Origin: Beroe ovata
Lineage: Eukaryota > Ctenophora > Nuda > Beroida > Beroidae
NCBI GenBank assembly: GCA_946803715.1
Contig: CAMPET010000256.1
Location: 1,797-65,796 of the forward strand
DNA: 64,000 nt
Reading direction: 5' to 3'
Part shown: positions 35,801-47,900 of the stretch, one piece after another
How positions within the stretch are numbered: position 1 is the stretch's first letter
How the letters are laid out: every line of letters starts with the position of its first letter
Made by a program: the position numbers and the translations under genes
Notes under the pieces: generated by a model
Databases searched by the model: none
Told to the model about the DNA's origin: nothing
Seen by the model: only the letters and a program-made list of their open reading frames with translations

Positions 35801-36269
35801 AACAACCAGTACCTTACAGTTCTGATTCAAATTCATGCTGATCATTGAGCTCTACAATGACAGGATTGTTTCAAAATACAGAAGAAAGGGCGTGCCCTGG
35901 ATTTTGAAAACACTTGAACATGCAAATCCGTAGGTTCTGCAAAGGTTGACGCTAGGAAGTTCAGAAGATCGCGCCGGGCTCCTCACTCAAGAGTCGAACA
36001 AGGAAGAGCTGTTAGTAGATCCGAGCAGCTGCAGTGAGATTGATTATCACGTGACTTCCCCTGATGCTATGACACGTGACAACGTAGATTGTCATGGAGA
36101 ATCACGTTACCATGCCAACGATTCGAGCAGTCAGTATGTGGATGAATTAACCAGTCTATTGTCCGAAGAGAGAGAGTTTGATGCGATGAATCCGAACAAT
36201 TTGAGTGCCCCTGATGATATGGAATCTATGGTTGATTTGCTGCCAGTTAAAGAAATTCAGGACATTTAA
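29895..36269 (+). CDS. CCDC149: Coiled-coil protein CCDC149 homologue
   Basis: Twelve exons in phase, 475 residues: 29895-29934 (tentative ATG exon), 30017-30162, 30246-30290, 30384-30443, 30866-30970, 34255-34374, 34695-34757, 34953-35072, 35203-35355, 35448-35480, 35567-35773, 35934-36269 (stop 36267-36269). Exons six and seven also occur in the overlapping contig at 32108-32227 and 32518-32580. The N-terminal QKLKSKKEAQKI and the block KTTALKHQRASNRLLGDRV followed by TELEAKLRALEMSGFWNVPE match human CCDC149 ([20 protein letters not shown]...SGLW). The chain is mostly coiled coil; the last 110 residues are acidic and probably disordered. No biochemical function is established for the family. 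The first exon is chosen only because its phase and ATG fit. Confidence 0.8.
31017..31490 (+). repeat. 171-bp tandem repeat array (left contig)
   Basis: Nearly three units of about 171 bp. Each contains GACATGTTTTGGGCGGATA, GGTTATGTCGGCCCTTAACT, GGTCCTTGAGCTATGGTA and TTTCAAGTCAATCGGTCAAT. It lies within a CCDC149 intron; further copies are at 33098-33560 and inverted at 23455-23765. Confidence 0.88.
31480..32627. other. Overlapping-haplotype segment, left version
   Basis: About 1.15 kb that recurs at about 33552-34801 with scattered differences, including an insertion of a CACTATAGTGTAGTGTAGT palindrome-rich tract only in the right version (33950-34025). It carries CCDC149 exons at 32108-32227 and 32518-32580. 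Confidence 0.85.
32823..33097. other. Assembly gap (275 N)
   Basis: Run of undetermined bases between the two overlapping versions. Because flanking sequence is duplicated, the true gap may be negative in length. Confidence 0.98.
33098..33560 (+). repeat. 171-bp tandem repeat array (right contig)
   Basis: About 2.7 units of the same repeat as 31017-31490, directly following the N run. Confidence 0.88.
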
Positions 36270-36655
36270 ATCTTGGTAGAACGGTTCTAGAGGAGATTTA
36301 TGCTATTTCAGTTTTGTGATGATCCAGTTTTTTTCTCATTTTCAAATGATGAGCATTCAGTAAGCTTCTTTCCAACGAACAGCTGGTGACCTATACTCAT
36401 ACTGATGCTTCATATCTGTGTTTACAGTTAAGCCATAAGTAGGAAGTAAAGTGCGTTCTTTGATAACGATAGAAACTTCCAGTTCCATAACATTAACTAC
36501 AAAGAACTGAATTTGAAACAACGTTACAAATGGGTAGTCCCCTTTTTTATAACTGGTGAGAGATCACGGCCAAAACATCCACTCACTTTAAAGTCGCACC
36601 AGTGGATTAACATATTATCAAATTAACCAAATTAAATATCTTATCAATTAACCAA
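36270..36655. other. Convergent 3' ends of CCDC149 and PLAA
   Basis: About 390 bp between the two stop codons on opposite strands. AT-rich, no exon; it must hold both polyadenylation regions. Confidence 0.6.
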
Positions 36656-39600
36656 TTAGTAGAGGACAGATCGCAACATTCTGGCAAGTGTCCGTGTTTT
36701 CTCGTGAGAGTCGGCTACCAACTTGTCAAGGACAGACCTCTGTAGGAATTCCTTGAGATTGTCGTGTCTCGCCAACAGATTACCTGCATTGCGAGAATGA
36801 GGGTTACCAGAGTGGTAACAATCACTACTGACAACTTGTTAACAGTTCAATTGTTAACATGGTTTCTAAAGCAAGTGAGACTTAGTTCATGTACCTATGC
36901 CAGTAAGAAGCTGACTTTGTGGCAAGGTACGATCCTTCGCTTCTAACACTCTTCCAATGTGTTCCAGTAACTGAGTGGGTTTAAGTTTACTTTAAAGTAC
37001 TATAAACTTTACTCTGAAACCACTTTACTCTGACACCACTTCAATCTAACACAACTCCACTCTGACACCACTTCACTCTGACATCACTTCACTCTGACAC
37101 CACTTCACTCTGACACCACTTCACCCTGACACCACTTCACTCTGACAACTCTGACACCACTTCACTCTGACACCACTTACTTTGAATATGGCATCCAGTA
37201 TATATCGAGAGGTCATACAGTCAGTTTCCACACACGTCACATTGAACAGGATCTTGGACAGACTAATACTGACGAACTGCGGTTAAACTCAGTTCATGAT
37301 TCATGAATGAACAGGAAAATAGGACGACATACTTCCGATATAGTATGGGAAAACTAAAAACGGAATCCCCTGAAGAATTTAACTCTAAGCAAGGGCTGCT
37401 GCAGTACCTTATCTGTAGTATTGAGACAATCTAGAGTAGGTGCAACAACATCCACGAATGTGTCGACGGTGTGCTTGGTGTGCTGTGTAGAGATGTCCAC
37501 GAGGTATCTCAGTGCCACTCTGACACAGAGCGTGTGACCAGTCTTCTGATAGTTTACACACGCTGTCCTGTGGATGTTGGAGTTAGAGAAAGATGGAAAT
37601 AAGATGCAGTTCTACATTTTAATGCAACTCCAAGAAAGTAGAATTGTGATTTAGGGAAATGGGATAAGCAGACTGAGTTTTCCCTGAGTCATCTACATAT
37701 CTCAGTGTGAAACATTACCTGATTTTTTCATCCAGTGAAAAGAATCGGGGGAAGGCCTTGTTTATTGCCCTGGCCAGGTCGATACAAGGGAACACGTGGT
37801 CGGCATCCCACGACAATAGTTTCAGGATGACCCGACTATCCTCCGGAGCTAAATCCGAACCCTCTCCCGTCTGAGATATTCAGTGAAACTTATCAACAAT
37901 GTTTGTCATATCGTAATCAAATGCTGGTCAAGTGTAGGAAGAAGCGTATCCGAGGAGATTAAGTAGAAAAAGGAAGAAGAAGTCCCGAAGTAAATTCTTA
38001 TGATTTTTGATTTGGATATGTCAAACAACGAGAAAAAATCGAAGTCTGAGTTAATTCACACACCCTTTTGACGATTTTCTGTAACTGTGACAACTCATCA
38101 CTGTTGAGTCTCTGATTTTGCTGAACCAAGCTGTTAAATTCTTCGAGTTTTTGGACAAGTTTAGGGAGTTTGTCAGCTTTTGGGATGTTCTGGTCTGTAA
38201 GCAGTTGATGTTCTGGAGTAAACCCAGCTGTTGTGATGGAGGACGATGCTCCAGGAGTTGAGGAAGCTGAAAAACAGTAATGAAATCAAATTATAAGATG
38301 AGAATCCTCACTATCCTCAGTTTCATTACCGAATTAATTTTGGAAATATGAAAATTGTCAGGAATTGCGCGGTTGATAACTATGATGACTTACCAGATGG
38401 CGGCACATATCTGTTGGTACCGGTAAACGGGTCACCAAGATTAGGATCCAAGTTCAGTGGTTTAGTTCCAATACCAGTATTCTTCATGATGTAATCTGCT
38501 ATATCTGTTAGATATGCCTACGAGAGAGAAATAAGCTAGTCAATAGGGTAATTGCCATGGTAACCATAGCAACGATTGAACGATAACCATAGCAACGATA
38601 ACCATATTAGGTAACTAATTATACCAAATATGGAAGTAACGACACATCTCACCTGTGGCAAGAGGTGTTTGTTGATGAACTCCTGGGCAACTAGCCAAGG
38701 ATCATCGTCCTTGTTACAGCCCAGCTTGAGAGGTTCTCTGTTATCGGCCACATCCACCGTTATCACGTGATCGTACTTCACCCCGTCAAGTTCGTGCTTG
38801 TCCGCGTCGTACGCATCCTGTACCACACCTGTGACGGAGAGTTTGATAAGTTGCGCCGTATACCCCATTACCCCGTAAAATGCACCCTCTCTTCGCTGAG
38901 AGTTTGCTAAACTGAGGAATGAGAGGGGGTCGTTATGTGAAAACCCGTCAAATGACGCGACAATGTCTGAATCATTCCTACCTATTTTCTGCCAGGAGCC
39001 ACTAGCAAATTGGTATACCTCCACAACACCAGATCTGTTCACCATTAGCGTAGCTCCCTCAGTACCAGGTTTATTGAGCGCTTCGGGTCCTTGTAGTTTG
39101 GCGAGCTGAAACAACGGCGTAGTTTCGATAGTTACCACCTTTGACTTTGAGGTGAGATTCACACCAGATTTCTACACTAGATTTCTGAATCTGACTGGTG
39201 TCATTGAAATCAGGTGTCAATTGCTCTAAATTTTTTATTATTGCATTCCTCTAAGTCTATGTATATGTCACGAACCTCCAAATCGCCGAGAGACTGTTTG
39301 CTGTGTTGTTGTGCGGCGAGTTGCTCAATAACCGCTTGTCTGTCCGCGAGAGGTGCGTGTTTGATCTCATGTCGAGTGAATATGCGAGCGTTACCGTCAC
39401 TACCTGCAGCAACAGACACGTGGTGTAGATCAGGCATGATGTATATTTCGTAGTACGTGGGGTTGGAGGAATGAGTCCCAGTTCCCAATACCCTGCTAAT
39501 GCTATGTGGAGATCGACACCCCATTCAAATTGACCTGTTCAAACATATGCTATCCGGAGAATAGCTCATTCACCTCTGTGCACACGTTGCGCTCCCCTTA

Positions 39601-41623
39601 CTCTGTGATCTGAAATGTTGCAGCGCGCGCGCGCGGAGTATTTGGGTCACGCAGCGCGGAGTATTTGGGTCACGCAGCGCGGAGTATTTGGGTCACGCAG
39701 CGCGGAGTACTTGGGTCACGCAGCGCGGGGCCGCGGGAACACTCACCTCCAACTAGGAAATCTCCGTCAGGGAGGGGTGAGCAACACCAGACACTGATTG
39801 CAGGAACCTGGATTCCCTGTACCAGAACTCCCTCCTCGTTTAGAACATAGACATTGCCTCCCTCACCACTCACTGCGAACCCTGCGATACAATTACTGAG
39901 GGTGAGTTGTAGGATTTCACCCTACCCTTGCTGGCAGGATTTTATCCCTGGCAACTGGCAAGGCGGTTGGCGGAATGCCAATTGCGCGGCGCCGACGGTA
40001 GGGAAAAACCCTACAAAGGGTGAGCTGCAGAGGAACAAGGGTATTGAAAATACTCGACGTCTGGGAGTCGGTACAAGGTTTTTGGAGGTTGAAGTTTTAT
40101 GAGTGTTAAGTGAGACAAGTGCACCACCTGTAGGCATAGCACACATGGAATACAGGAAGTTACTCCCAAGTTGAACAGTGTTGAGACAGGTTCCACTGAT
40201 GTTCCAGTGCCGGACACTGCCGTCATTGCTGCAGGACAGGAACGTCTCGTCCAGGAGGACGGTAAGTTTCCGCACAGCATCCAGGTGACCCGTGAATACT
40301 GTCTCCTGTTTCCCTGTGATAACAGCATGGAGCGATGAGGTGTTTTCATAGGATGATGACAAATATATGACGCATAAACTCATCCACGCACAACTATATA
40401 AAATCGCGAAATTTTCCCGAAACTTTTGGTATATTATTGCCATAGACTTGGGCCGAAAGTTTGGCATTTCCCCCAACTTCCCCCCCCCACTCACCATCTC
40501 TCCACAGTCTGATGGTCTTGTCACCACTGGCAGACAGGAAGGTGCCCCGGCCAGGGTAGATTGCAACATCCCACACGGGTGCTTCGTGGCCCTGCAACAC
40601 TTCCCTCTCCGTGAAATTCTCCCATACCTAGCAGGAGAAAAGTGTTACTGTTAGTGAGAGAAAAAAATTGAGCGAGAGAAAAAGTAAGAGCGAGTGAGAA
40701 AGTGTTTAGGTGCAGAGGAAGCAGTCCTAGTAGTACTGCTCATCATGTTCACATTTGACTGTTCAGTTCGGGTGCTGCCTTCGCATCTAACAAACCCGTA
40801 TAGTGCAATCTGCAGATCCAGACAGTAAGGTCCCGTTCCACCCAGTTGACAGGCACGTCACTCCCTCCTTATGACCTGTCAGCTGTCTGACAGGCTCAGA
40901 TATATCTGCGAATATAAACACAATCAGTCCATGCCTGATATAGCAAGACCTGTCAAATTGACATTGCAATAATTGTCAATGTTCCATGGGCAACGAAAGG
41001 AGCATGAAATTCTTGTGAAATCGGCACACCGTTTCCATGGTAACCTGGACAATACACATTGATGAGCTTGTCCTGTCCCCCAGTCACGATCAGTCCCTGA
41101 GGGAAATCTGGTGTGGACTTCAGAGGAGCGACTGCGTTCACAAACCCCGTGTGTCCCTCTAGCTTCGTCGTGATTGTCCATCTGCGGGGAGAAACAGGTC
41201 GGTTAATGCCATATCACGAGAGTTCAGGAGAGAGAATAGGTGAGTAAGAAAATGAGAGACACGTCACAAAAGATTGTCGGATCAGTCATCAGATTTTAGG
41301 GATAGAAACAGTACAACCACGAAGCACTGCCCATTACAAACGAGAAGGAGTTTATACCTCTGGCCGGCTGGTGTTTCTCTGCCTGTATCTGGGATCTGTT
41401 CCCAGACCAAGGCTGTTTTATCACGGGAACCGGTTATTATACGGCCCTGAAAAGGAGTCATAGACTGGTCAGTGGTTATGTGGCCCTTGGTATGTCCCTT
41501 GATAATAGAACCGACATTAACTCTCACTCCTATCTCTCAAATCAAGGAGCTTACCTTGGCGTCCATACAACAACATCTCACATCAGCAGAATGTCCGCTT
41601 AGTATCGCTGACAACTCAAACAT
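36656..41623 (-). CDS. PLAA: Phospholipase A2-activating protein (PLAA/Ufd3/Doa1)
   Basis: Seventeen exons in phase, 729 residues (human 795): 41555-41623 (ATG 41621-41623), 41358-41446, 41045-41181, 40796-40905, 40495-40627, 40128-40313, 39747-39881, 39276-39403, 38982-39105, 38653-38828, 38394-38517, 38064-38266, 37719-37870, 37408-37567, 37181-37276, 36931-36970, 36656-36783. The first seven exons form the WD40 propeller (LSGHSADVRC, LEGHTGFVNAV, LTGHKEGVTCL, LQGHEAPVWDV, FTGHLDAVRKL). A PFU ubiquitin-binding domain follows (GVKYDHVITVDV, DDPWLVAQEFINKHLLPQ), then a PUL armadillo-like domain that binds Cdc48/p97 (WDADHVFPCIDLARA). It acts with p97 in ubiquitin-dependent sorting and protein turnover in the cytosol. 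A transposon lies 5 bp inside the donor of the 39747-39881 exon, and the 38829-38981 intron is open. Confidence 0.93.
37010..37182. repeat. 16-bp minisatellite in PLAA intron
   Basis: About ten copies of CTTCACTCTGACACCA with minor variants, abutting the donor of the 37181-37276 exon. Confidence 0.88.
38829..38981 (-). other. PLAA: Open intron in PLAA (possible exitron)
   Basis: This 153-bp segment has a proper donor (GTAGGAATG) and acceptor (CTCTCCGTCACAG), yet is a multiple of three and has no stop in the coding frame. Retention would insert 51 residues between the WD40 and PFU domains. Homology to the human protein favours splicing. Confidence 0.6.
39577..39741 (+). mobile_element. MITE family A copy beside PLAA splice donor
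   Basis: Family A ends with an internal array of four 23-bp GCGGAGTATTTGGGTCACGC units. Flanks TTCACCTC (39569-39576) and CTCACCTC (39742-39749) match at 7 of 8. The right duplicate supplies the first five intron bases of the PLAA exon 39747-39881, so the element starts at intron position six. Confidence 0.85.
39907..40016. mobile_element. MITE family B copy with perfect 8-bp duplication
   Basis: Inverted ends TTGTAGGATTTCACCCTACC and the complement of GGTAGGGAAAAACCCTACAA, flanked by AGGGTGAG at 39899-39906 and 40017-40024. It sits in the PLAA intron between the 40128-40313 and 39747-39881 exons. Confidence 0.88.
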
Positions 41624-41982
41624 GTCTGCTGGTGTTGATTGCGGAGTGTTTGGTCAACAATAAATGTAAGGAAGGGGTAGCAAAGAGTCCAAAACTCAAC
41701 AATCCATGGTCCTATGAGAATGGTGAAAATTATCAAGACGTGTAATGTAAGACATTCGAGATATCCCTAAGAGGGAAGACAAATCTAATTGATGTTGATT
41801 GACTGCCAAAACGTTGTCGAGTAACCTTCTAAGAAATTGGAACATTCAATTAAAAACTGTAATTAAGAATTGATTGGTTGAATGATAATAAGAGCGTAAG
41901 AGAAACCAATAAATTAAACTACAATTCTACCCCGTCAACTCTATATCTCTATTCCTAAAACGGTAAGATAATGACCATATGA
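41624..41982. other. Intergenic between ELP2 3' end and PLAA start
   Basis: About 360 bp, AT-rich, containing the PLAA promoter and ELP2 polyadenylation region; no motif is assigned. Confidence 0.5.
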
Positions 41983-44900
41983 TCAGCTCTCATTCAAACA
42001 GTACGTGCTTATGATCAGCACATTCCCATCATCAGAGCACGCTGCAAACTGTCTACCGACATCCCTACCATTCTCCGCTCCATCACCACCCTTGTTACAG
42101 GGAGCTGGTCTCCACTGCACGGTGTTGATAGTTTGTGTCGCACACTGGTGTCTCGGAATTTCATGGATAAGTTCGATAGAGTTGGCCGTTGTCCTCGTAC
42201 AAATCTTCAAATCCCCCGAGTCAAATCCGACCAATATAAGACCATCCATGGATATATCGACAGCCGTAACCGATGTATCAAATGTGATGGAGCAGGAGGC
42301 GATCCACTGGGGTTTACTGCCGGATACACTATCCCAAACCACCAGTTTCTTATCACGTGACACCGTGCAGAATGTACTGTTGCCATGGTACCACGCACAA
42401 TCCCAGATGATACGAGAGTGGGCTCGGGGCGGTGATGTGGCGAATGGTGTCAAGGTTGTGGATGGTGGTGCCAAGGCGGTCTCGGAGACGTCCCAGACTG
42501 CCCAGTCCCGGTCACGTGACACACTTAGGAGGTAGCGGCTGTCTGTTGAGAACTTCATCCTGGGCACGGAATGAGTAACACACCACAAGGAAAGGGAGGT
42601 ATAAACTGAACGATGATAATCATATGTCGATTTTACCTGGTAACAGTCAACTTGTGATGCGACAACTCAGCTACTTTTGTCCACGTGCCAACACGCCAGA
42701 GCATCACAACGGCAAACTGTTGCTGCGCGGCTTTGCAGGAAGTTGCTAGGAGGCGAGAATCGGGAGACGCAGTACACTGGTACACCTCATATCCGTGTCC
42801 GTACAACTTGTGTATCTCCGGCCACAGAGTGTTCTGTGCAAGGGTAAGTGTCAATACTGCGAGCATATCACAGGTCAAATTGACCTGACATTCGCGAGAA
42901 ACTGATTTCAGTATCAATCTGAGGATAGGTCTCATACTGACCAAATATCCAAGCAACACAAATTCGTGACGAACATACACAGAGACAAACACAGTGTTTA
43001 CAGCTACCTGAAGCAATATTTCCTCCACTGGAGGAGTCGTGAGATCTGCTGGAGCGAACGCAACTTGATACGGGATATCACAGTCTTTGATCGAAGCTGT
43101 TCCTTCGTGTGCGACAACCGTGTTGGCCATATCTTCAGACGTGATGGCCTTATTGGACAGTCCTGTGGGAAGAATAAGATAGATGATTGATAAATGGTCA
43201 ATGGTTTCCACAGATCAGCAGTTTGCAAATTGAATAATTTGAAATTACCGTCAGTACGTTGTACGAACCTAGGGCGGGAATGTGCGCTCCTATCACACCT
43301 CTTTCTCCCTCTCCTCCCTCTACTTTCCTACCACTGATTGCAGAAAGGTTGGAGAAGAACGTGGACGTAGCCTGAACGCACGTGACAGTTACATACCAAT
43401 TTCCTGTTACCAATAGCAACACTGTTGTTGAGGATTGTTGCTGCAGCAACGCTCACCTGAAACACCCGCAACACCTTCTCCTCACTCCCACTCAGGTACT
43501 GACTATCAGTGATGCAGTGCACGCACGCCATATCATGGCCGTGGATCTGAGATCGGGCTATCTCGTACCATCCCCTTCCTCGCGTCCACTCAGCCGACAC
43601 TCTGACACTCTGCAATGACGAGACGATAATTTCCAAGACAGGGGAGTGTTTCTTTGTTTCTAATTTCACAGAGAGAGGATAAGATTGAGAGTAAGAGAGG
43701 GGGACAGATTATGATGGAGAGAGATTTGCGGAGTATAAGAAAAGCGGTGGTGATTAGTCGAACCTGATCAGTGCTTGCTGTGAGAAGGTAGCTCCCAGAT
43801 GGGGCCCAACATAGGTCCTTCACTGAGTTGAAATGCCCGCCTGGCATGGGGATACCAGTCCAACCATCTGTCAGCGTGTTGGTCCATCCTTGAAATGCGC
43901 CCTGCGGAGAATAGGCGTGGATTCTCGTTATCGGATTTAACGTCATCATCGCTATTGACGGAAGGCTGCCTGGACACTGTGAGTACCTGGAAGCTGTGAG
44001 ATATGATGATTGTAGAATCTGAGGTCGGCAGAGCACCGAACAAGCCCATGTTGTTACCACCTACTTCACCAACATGCGCGTTCTCAGACCACATTCCATC
44101 ACTCCCCTATCGCGTGACAAATGTAATGGTATGGTACAGAGAGATGTGTCATGTGATTGTTCAAAAAGAGCTCTACCTGCGACCATATGATGAGTGTTTT
44201 GTCCATACTAGCTGTCAGTAACATCCCATTGGACATCCATCTGACAGACGTCACCCAATTGTCATGCCCGAGTAAAATACTCTCTACGGTCACCCTGAAT
44301 TCAGGTGGATCACGATAAGAACGCGCGTGGATTCTACAGCGCGCCTTATTTGTAATCACGTGCGTTTTAAAATGCCTGTTTTGAACAAAAACGACGTCGC
44401 GCGTTACACAAACTGAAGGGATTTCTCTAATGTGACAAACGTGTCACAAAATAGCATCTGACCTATGTGCTACGCCCTCTAACTCGAACACTTTCTCTTT
44501 CAGTTTGAACTGTTCATTCCCCTCCCTCTCATCTCTTGAGATATTCCACAATCTTATATAGTGATCCTGTGAGCCACTCGCCAGTGTTCCGCCGCATCTT
44601 GAATCGAGGGCCCCTCTGAAATCGAGTCCCCTGACCCAATCTTCGTGACCTGAGGGTGATAGCACATACGGTTCATTCATGAATATGGGTCATTATCGAA
44701 TTCAATATGTAATTTGCAGTGGATGAATGAATTGCCAATTTCTGTTAATGGATTGTCTGCGATACCATCATACATGACTATGAAATCATCACGAAGTTAA
44801 AAAATACCAGATGAAAACTGTTCTTCATGGAAGCCAATACACCCTACCGATCAATGATGTCAGCAATGTTGGACTGTCGTCCACAAGGTATAGCAGGATA

Positions 44901-47900
44901 GAAGAGGTGTCTGTTCCGAGGGCCATTACGAGTGATTCTCTCAGCGTGAACATAGTGCAGCACAGTGCAAATCCTTGCCTGGGAACGTGTGAGTAAGTAG
45001 GAGGGCGCTGAACAGTTTCTACAGGAAATTCTAAGTATGATTATGAACACACGAATGTGAACTTCTGCTCGGCAGCGAATTTGCGGGGCCCACAATTAAT
45101 TAATTATCTTGCGAATGAATTGTTTCACCGATCATAAGCAAAGTAACCCCTTTTTATTGGGTCCCCTACCTGGGAATTGTTATTGTTCCTAGTTCCCGGA
45201 CAACATTATTCACCGTACAGCATATCTTGATGGATGAGTCAGAAGCGCAGCTCGCTATGTAGTACTCCCCTGCAATCAGAATATTGAATTTATCTGTCTC
45301 TGAATTCTGAACAAACACCAGACCATTAAATACGAAAATTATGATGGCACAGACAAGAAAACTAAAATACTAATTCTATTGCCTCCCACAAGTTATCAAC
45401 CCATCAAAATTCTATTACTTTATCGCTTTGTTAGATGATTACAATAATGTCGTGCGAAATTAATTTACCTCGTGATAAATAACACTTGTTTGGGTAGCTA
45501 CAACACATTTCTTCAATGACAATCTATAAATAAAATCTCGGCAATCCTCATTAGAGAAGAAGGGGTGACATTTTTTTCTGTCACATGACAGGAGTTGAGC
45601 ATTTAGAATGTAGACAACCAATGAAAATCGAGAAACTCGGTCACGTGATTGAAATCATTTGCGACCCTCTCAAAAAGCATCGTTCTCTATCATCCGACTG
45701 TTTTACTACACTATGAGGACGTAGCTCCAAGGTCTTTGTCATAGATTTCGCTATTAACCTCCTACACCGTTTGCAGGTATGTAATATGTATAGCTCAAGC
45801 ATAACAGTTTTACTCCACCTGACAGTCATACTTTTCACAAGCAATTATTGCTCTGGTTACACCATCGATTTTGAAAATATGGAATTTCATCTCCACGATA
45901 GCAAACATATCCAATTTCATTCGAATGGAACGGCAGGAGTTCTGATGGTGAAAGTAGGCAGCCAAGTTCATTATCTTTGTCCTTCCAGAAAGTTCATGAC
46001 CAAGTCATTTGCAGATTCCATTTGTCAAGGATTGGGCCACAATTCATCCCAGGAGGTGTTTCCATTCGGATTCGGGGCCCGAATACTGTCCATTGATACT
46101 GTGTATACAAGAGTCAAGATTTTTGAAAGGAATTTATTACTCGGCAAAGGAATCAATGCTAGCAAGCTGTTAATTCAAACGTCCTGTTCCAAAAATGCAA
46201 GTCATCCTAAAGACTGCAAATACACCTATACAACTGGTTGGAAAAACTGCGTAATGATCAATGATGGCGATTTACCATTAGATTGGAACGAAAATGCATT
46301 CCTATTTATAGGTTTAGCTTGTCACCCTAGAAAAAGCGAATGCGCGCTTGTGCCTTACAATGGATTCATAAAACATAGGTGTCAAATTGTGGTGACCACC
46401 ATGATCAAGTTCACGGTTTTCAAGTGTCCAAAATCCAATGAGCACTATGTCATCATAACGCATACCATCACTAACGCATACTATTATGCAACAGAGTTTG
46501 TCAGCAAGGCATGCAGCCCAGATATTGGAAACTATCAGTCGTGTGGACTACTTGACCAGAGTGTCATCCTCAACAAACAAGGATTGCTATGCAATGAAGT
46601 AATTTGCGAGATACCACAACGATATTCAAGTCTAGTTGCTCCCATATACCGGACAACACTAGAGAGAGAGTGCAACACCATTCTCGCATTCAATGATACT
46701 GTACCTATCGAGGCAGTGTGCAAGCCAAACATTGAAACAGAGTCTTGCAATAGGTGGCTTGGCGAGAAGCTTTTCGCAGGTGACCTTAAAAGTGCAAAAC
46801 CTATCAACTGTGATATGGTGTGTCAAGATGACAATACCTGCTTGGATGAGGCAATTTGTAATGGGATATCTTATGGACTTTGGTGTAATTCGAACAGAAA
46901 TAAGATTCATCTAGTGGCATCGAAGATATGTGACATGGTATTCGATTGTGATAATTTTGCGGATGAACAAGGCTGTTTAGATGACTTAAGACCCGGTTTT
47001 AGATGCTACAGGTTTACAAAATTTGATCGTCAAACATCGAATCGAAGAGTGCCTATCCCTTCCTATCTGAGATGTGGGCCTTTAGAAGTGGGAGATAGTG
47101 GTCAGAAAAGATCCTTTTGTCTAAATTTTGAGGACCATATTAATTGCACTGACCCAGCCCGAAGTGCAATAACCTGTAAGGTGGCAGGCTATTCTTCAAC
47201 TATTTCAAAAGGAATAATTTGTGCTGAAGGTGTTTCTAGGACAGGTATTTGTGATGACGACCTGGATGTTCAGTGTGTGTCTATATCAACTGGATGCGCA
47301 GTCCACAAACACCTTATGTGCAATGGAAAACAGGATTGTTTAGACAACAGTGATGAAACTGCAGAAGAGTGCGATAGAGTCCTTGCAACAAAGTGCAACA
47401 GGCGATATATCCAGGAAAATAATAGTCCTCTTCCAATCCCTCTTTCTTGGCTTCTTGATGGTGTATCAGACTGTTTGCTGGATGAAGATGAGTCAAATAC
47501 CATATGGCCTTCCTGCAAGCTGAACAGCAAACCTCGCCGAGTGGCTGATAACACTACATGTAACAATGTTTTCCTCTGCAAACAAGGTTCACTTGATTAT
47601 GTTGAACTGAATAATCTTTGTGATGGAAGAATGAACTGTGAAACAGAAAAGGCAGTCTGCCAAGCCACAAGAACTATCCCTGAGTTTTCATTAAAAACAC
47701 TCTCCTACAAAAATTCAATTCATTTGTTTCACTGCCTGCCAGGACTCGATACTCTTCAGTACCTCAAAGAGCCATGTGTTGGAGAGAAGTTAACAGTACC
47801 CAACAGCGATGTATTTGGGTTCACTAGTCTACACTTAATCTTACCAAATGTGACTATGAGCTGTGTCCATGTTTTCGGAGAGCTTTCTGTCATCATGAGT

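Noticed and set aside
39615-39873. Short frames reading SRSAEYLGHAAR and related peptides
   Set aside because: They arise from the 23-bp repeat inside MITE family A and recur wherever that element lies.
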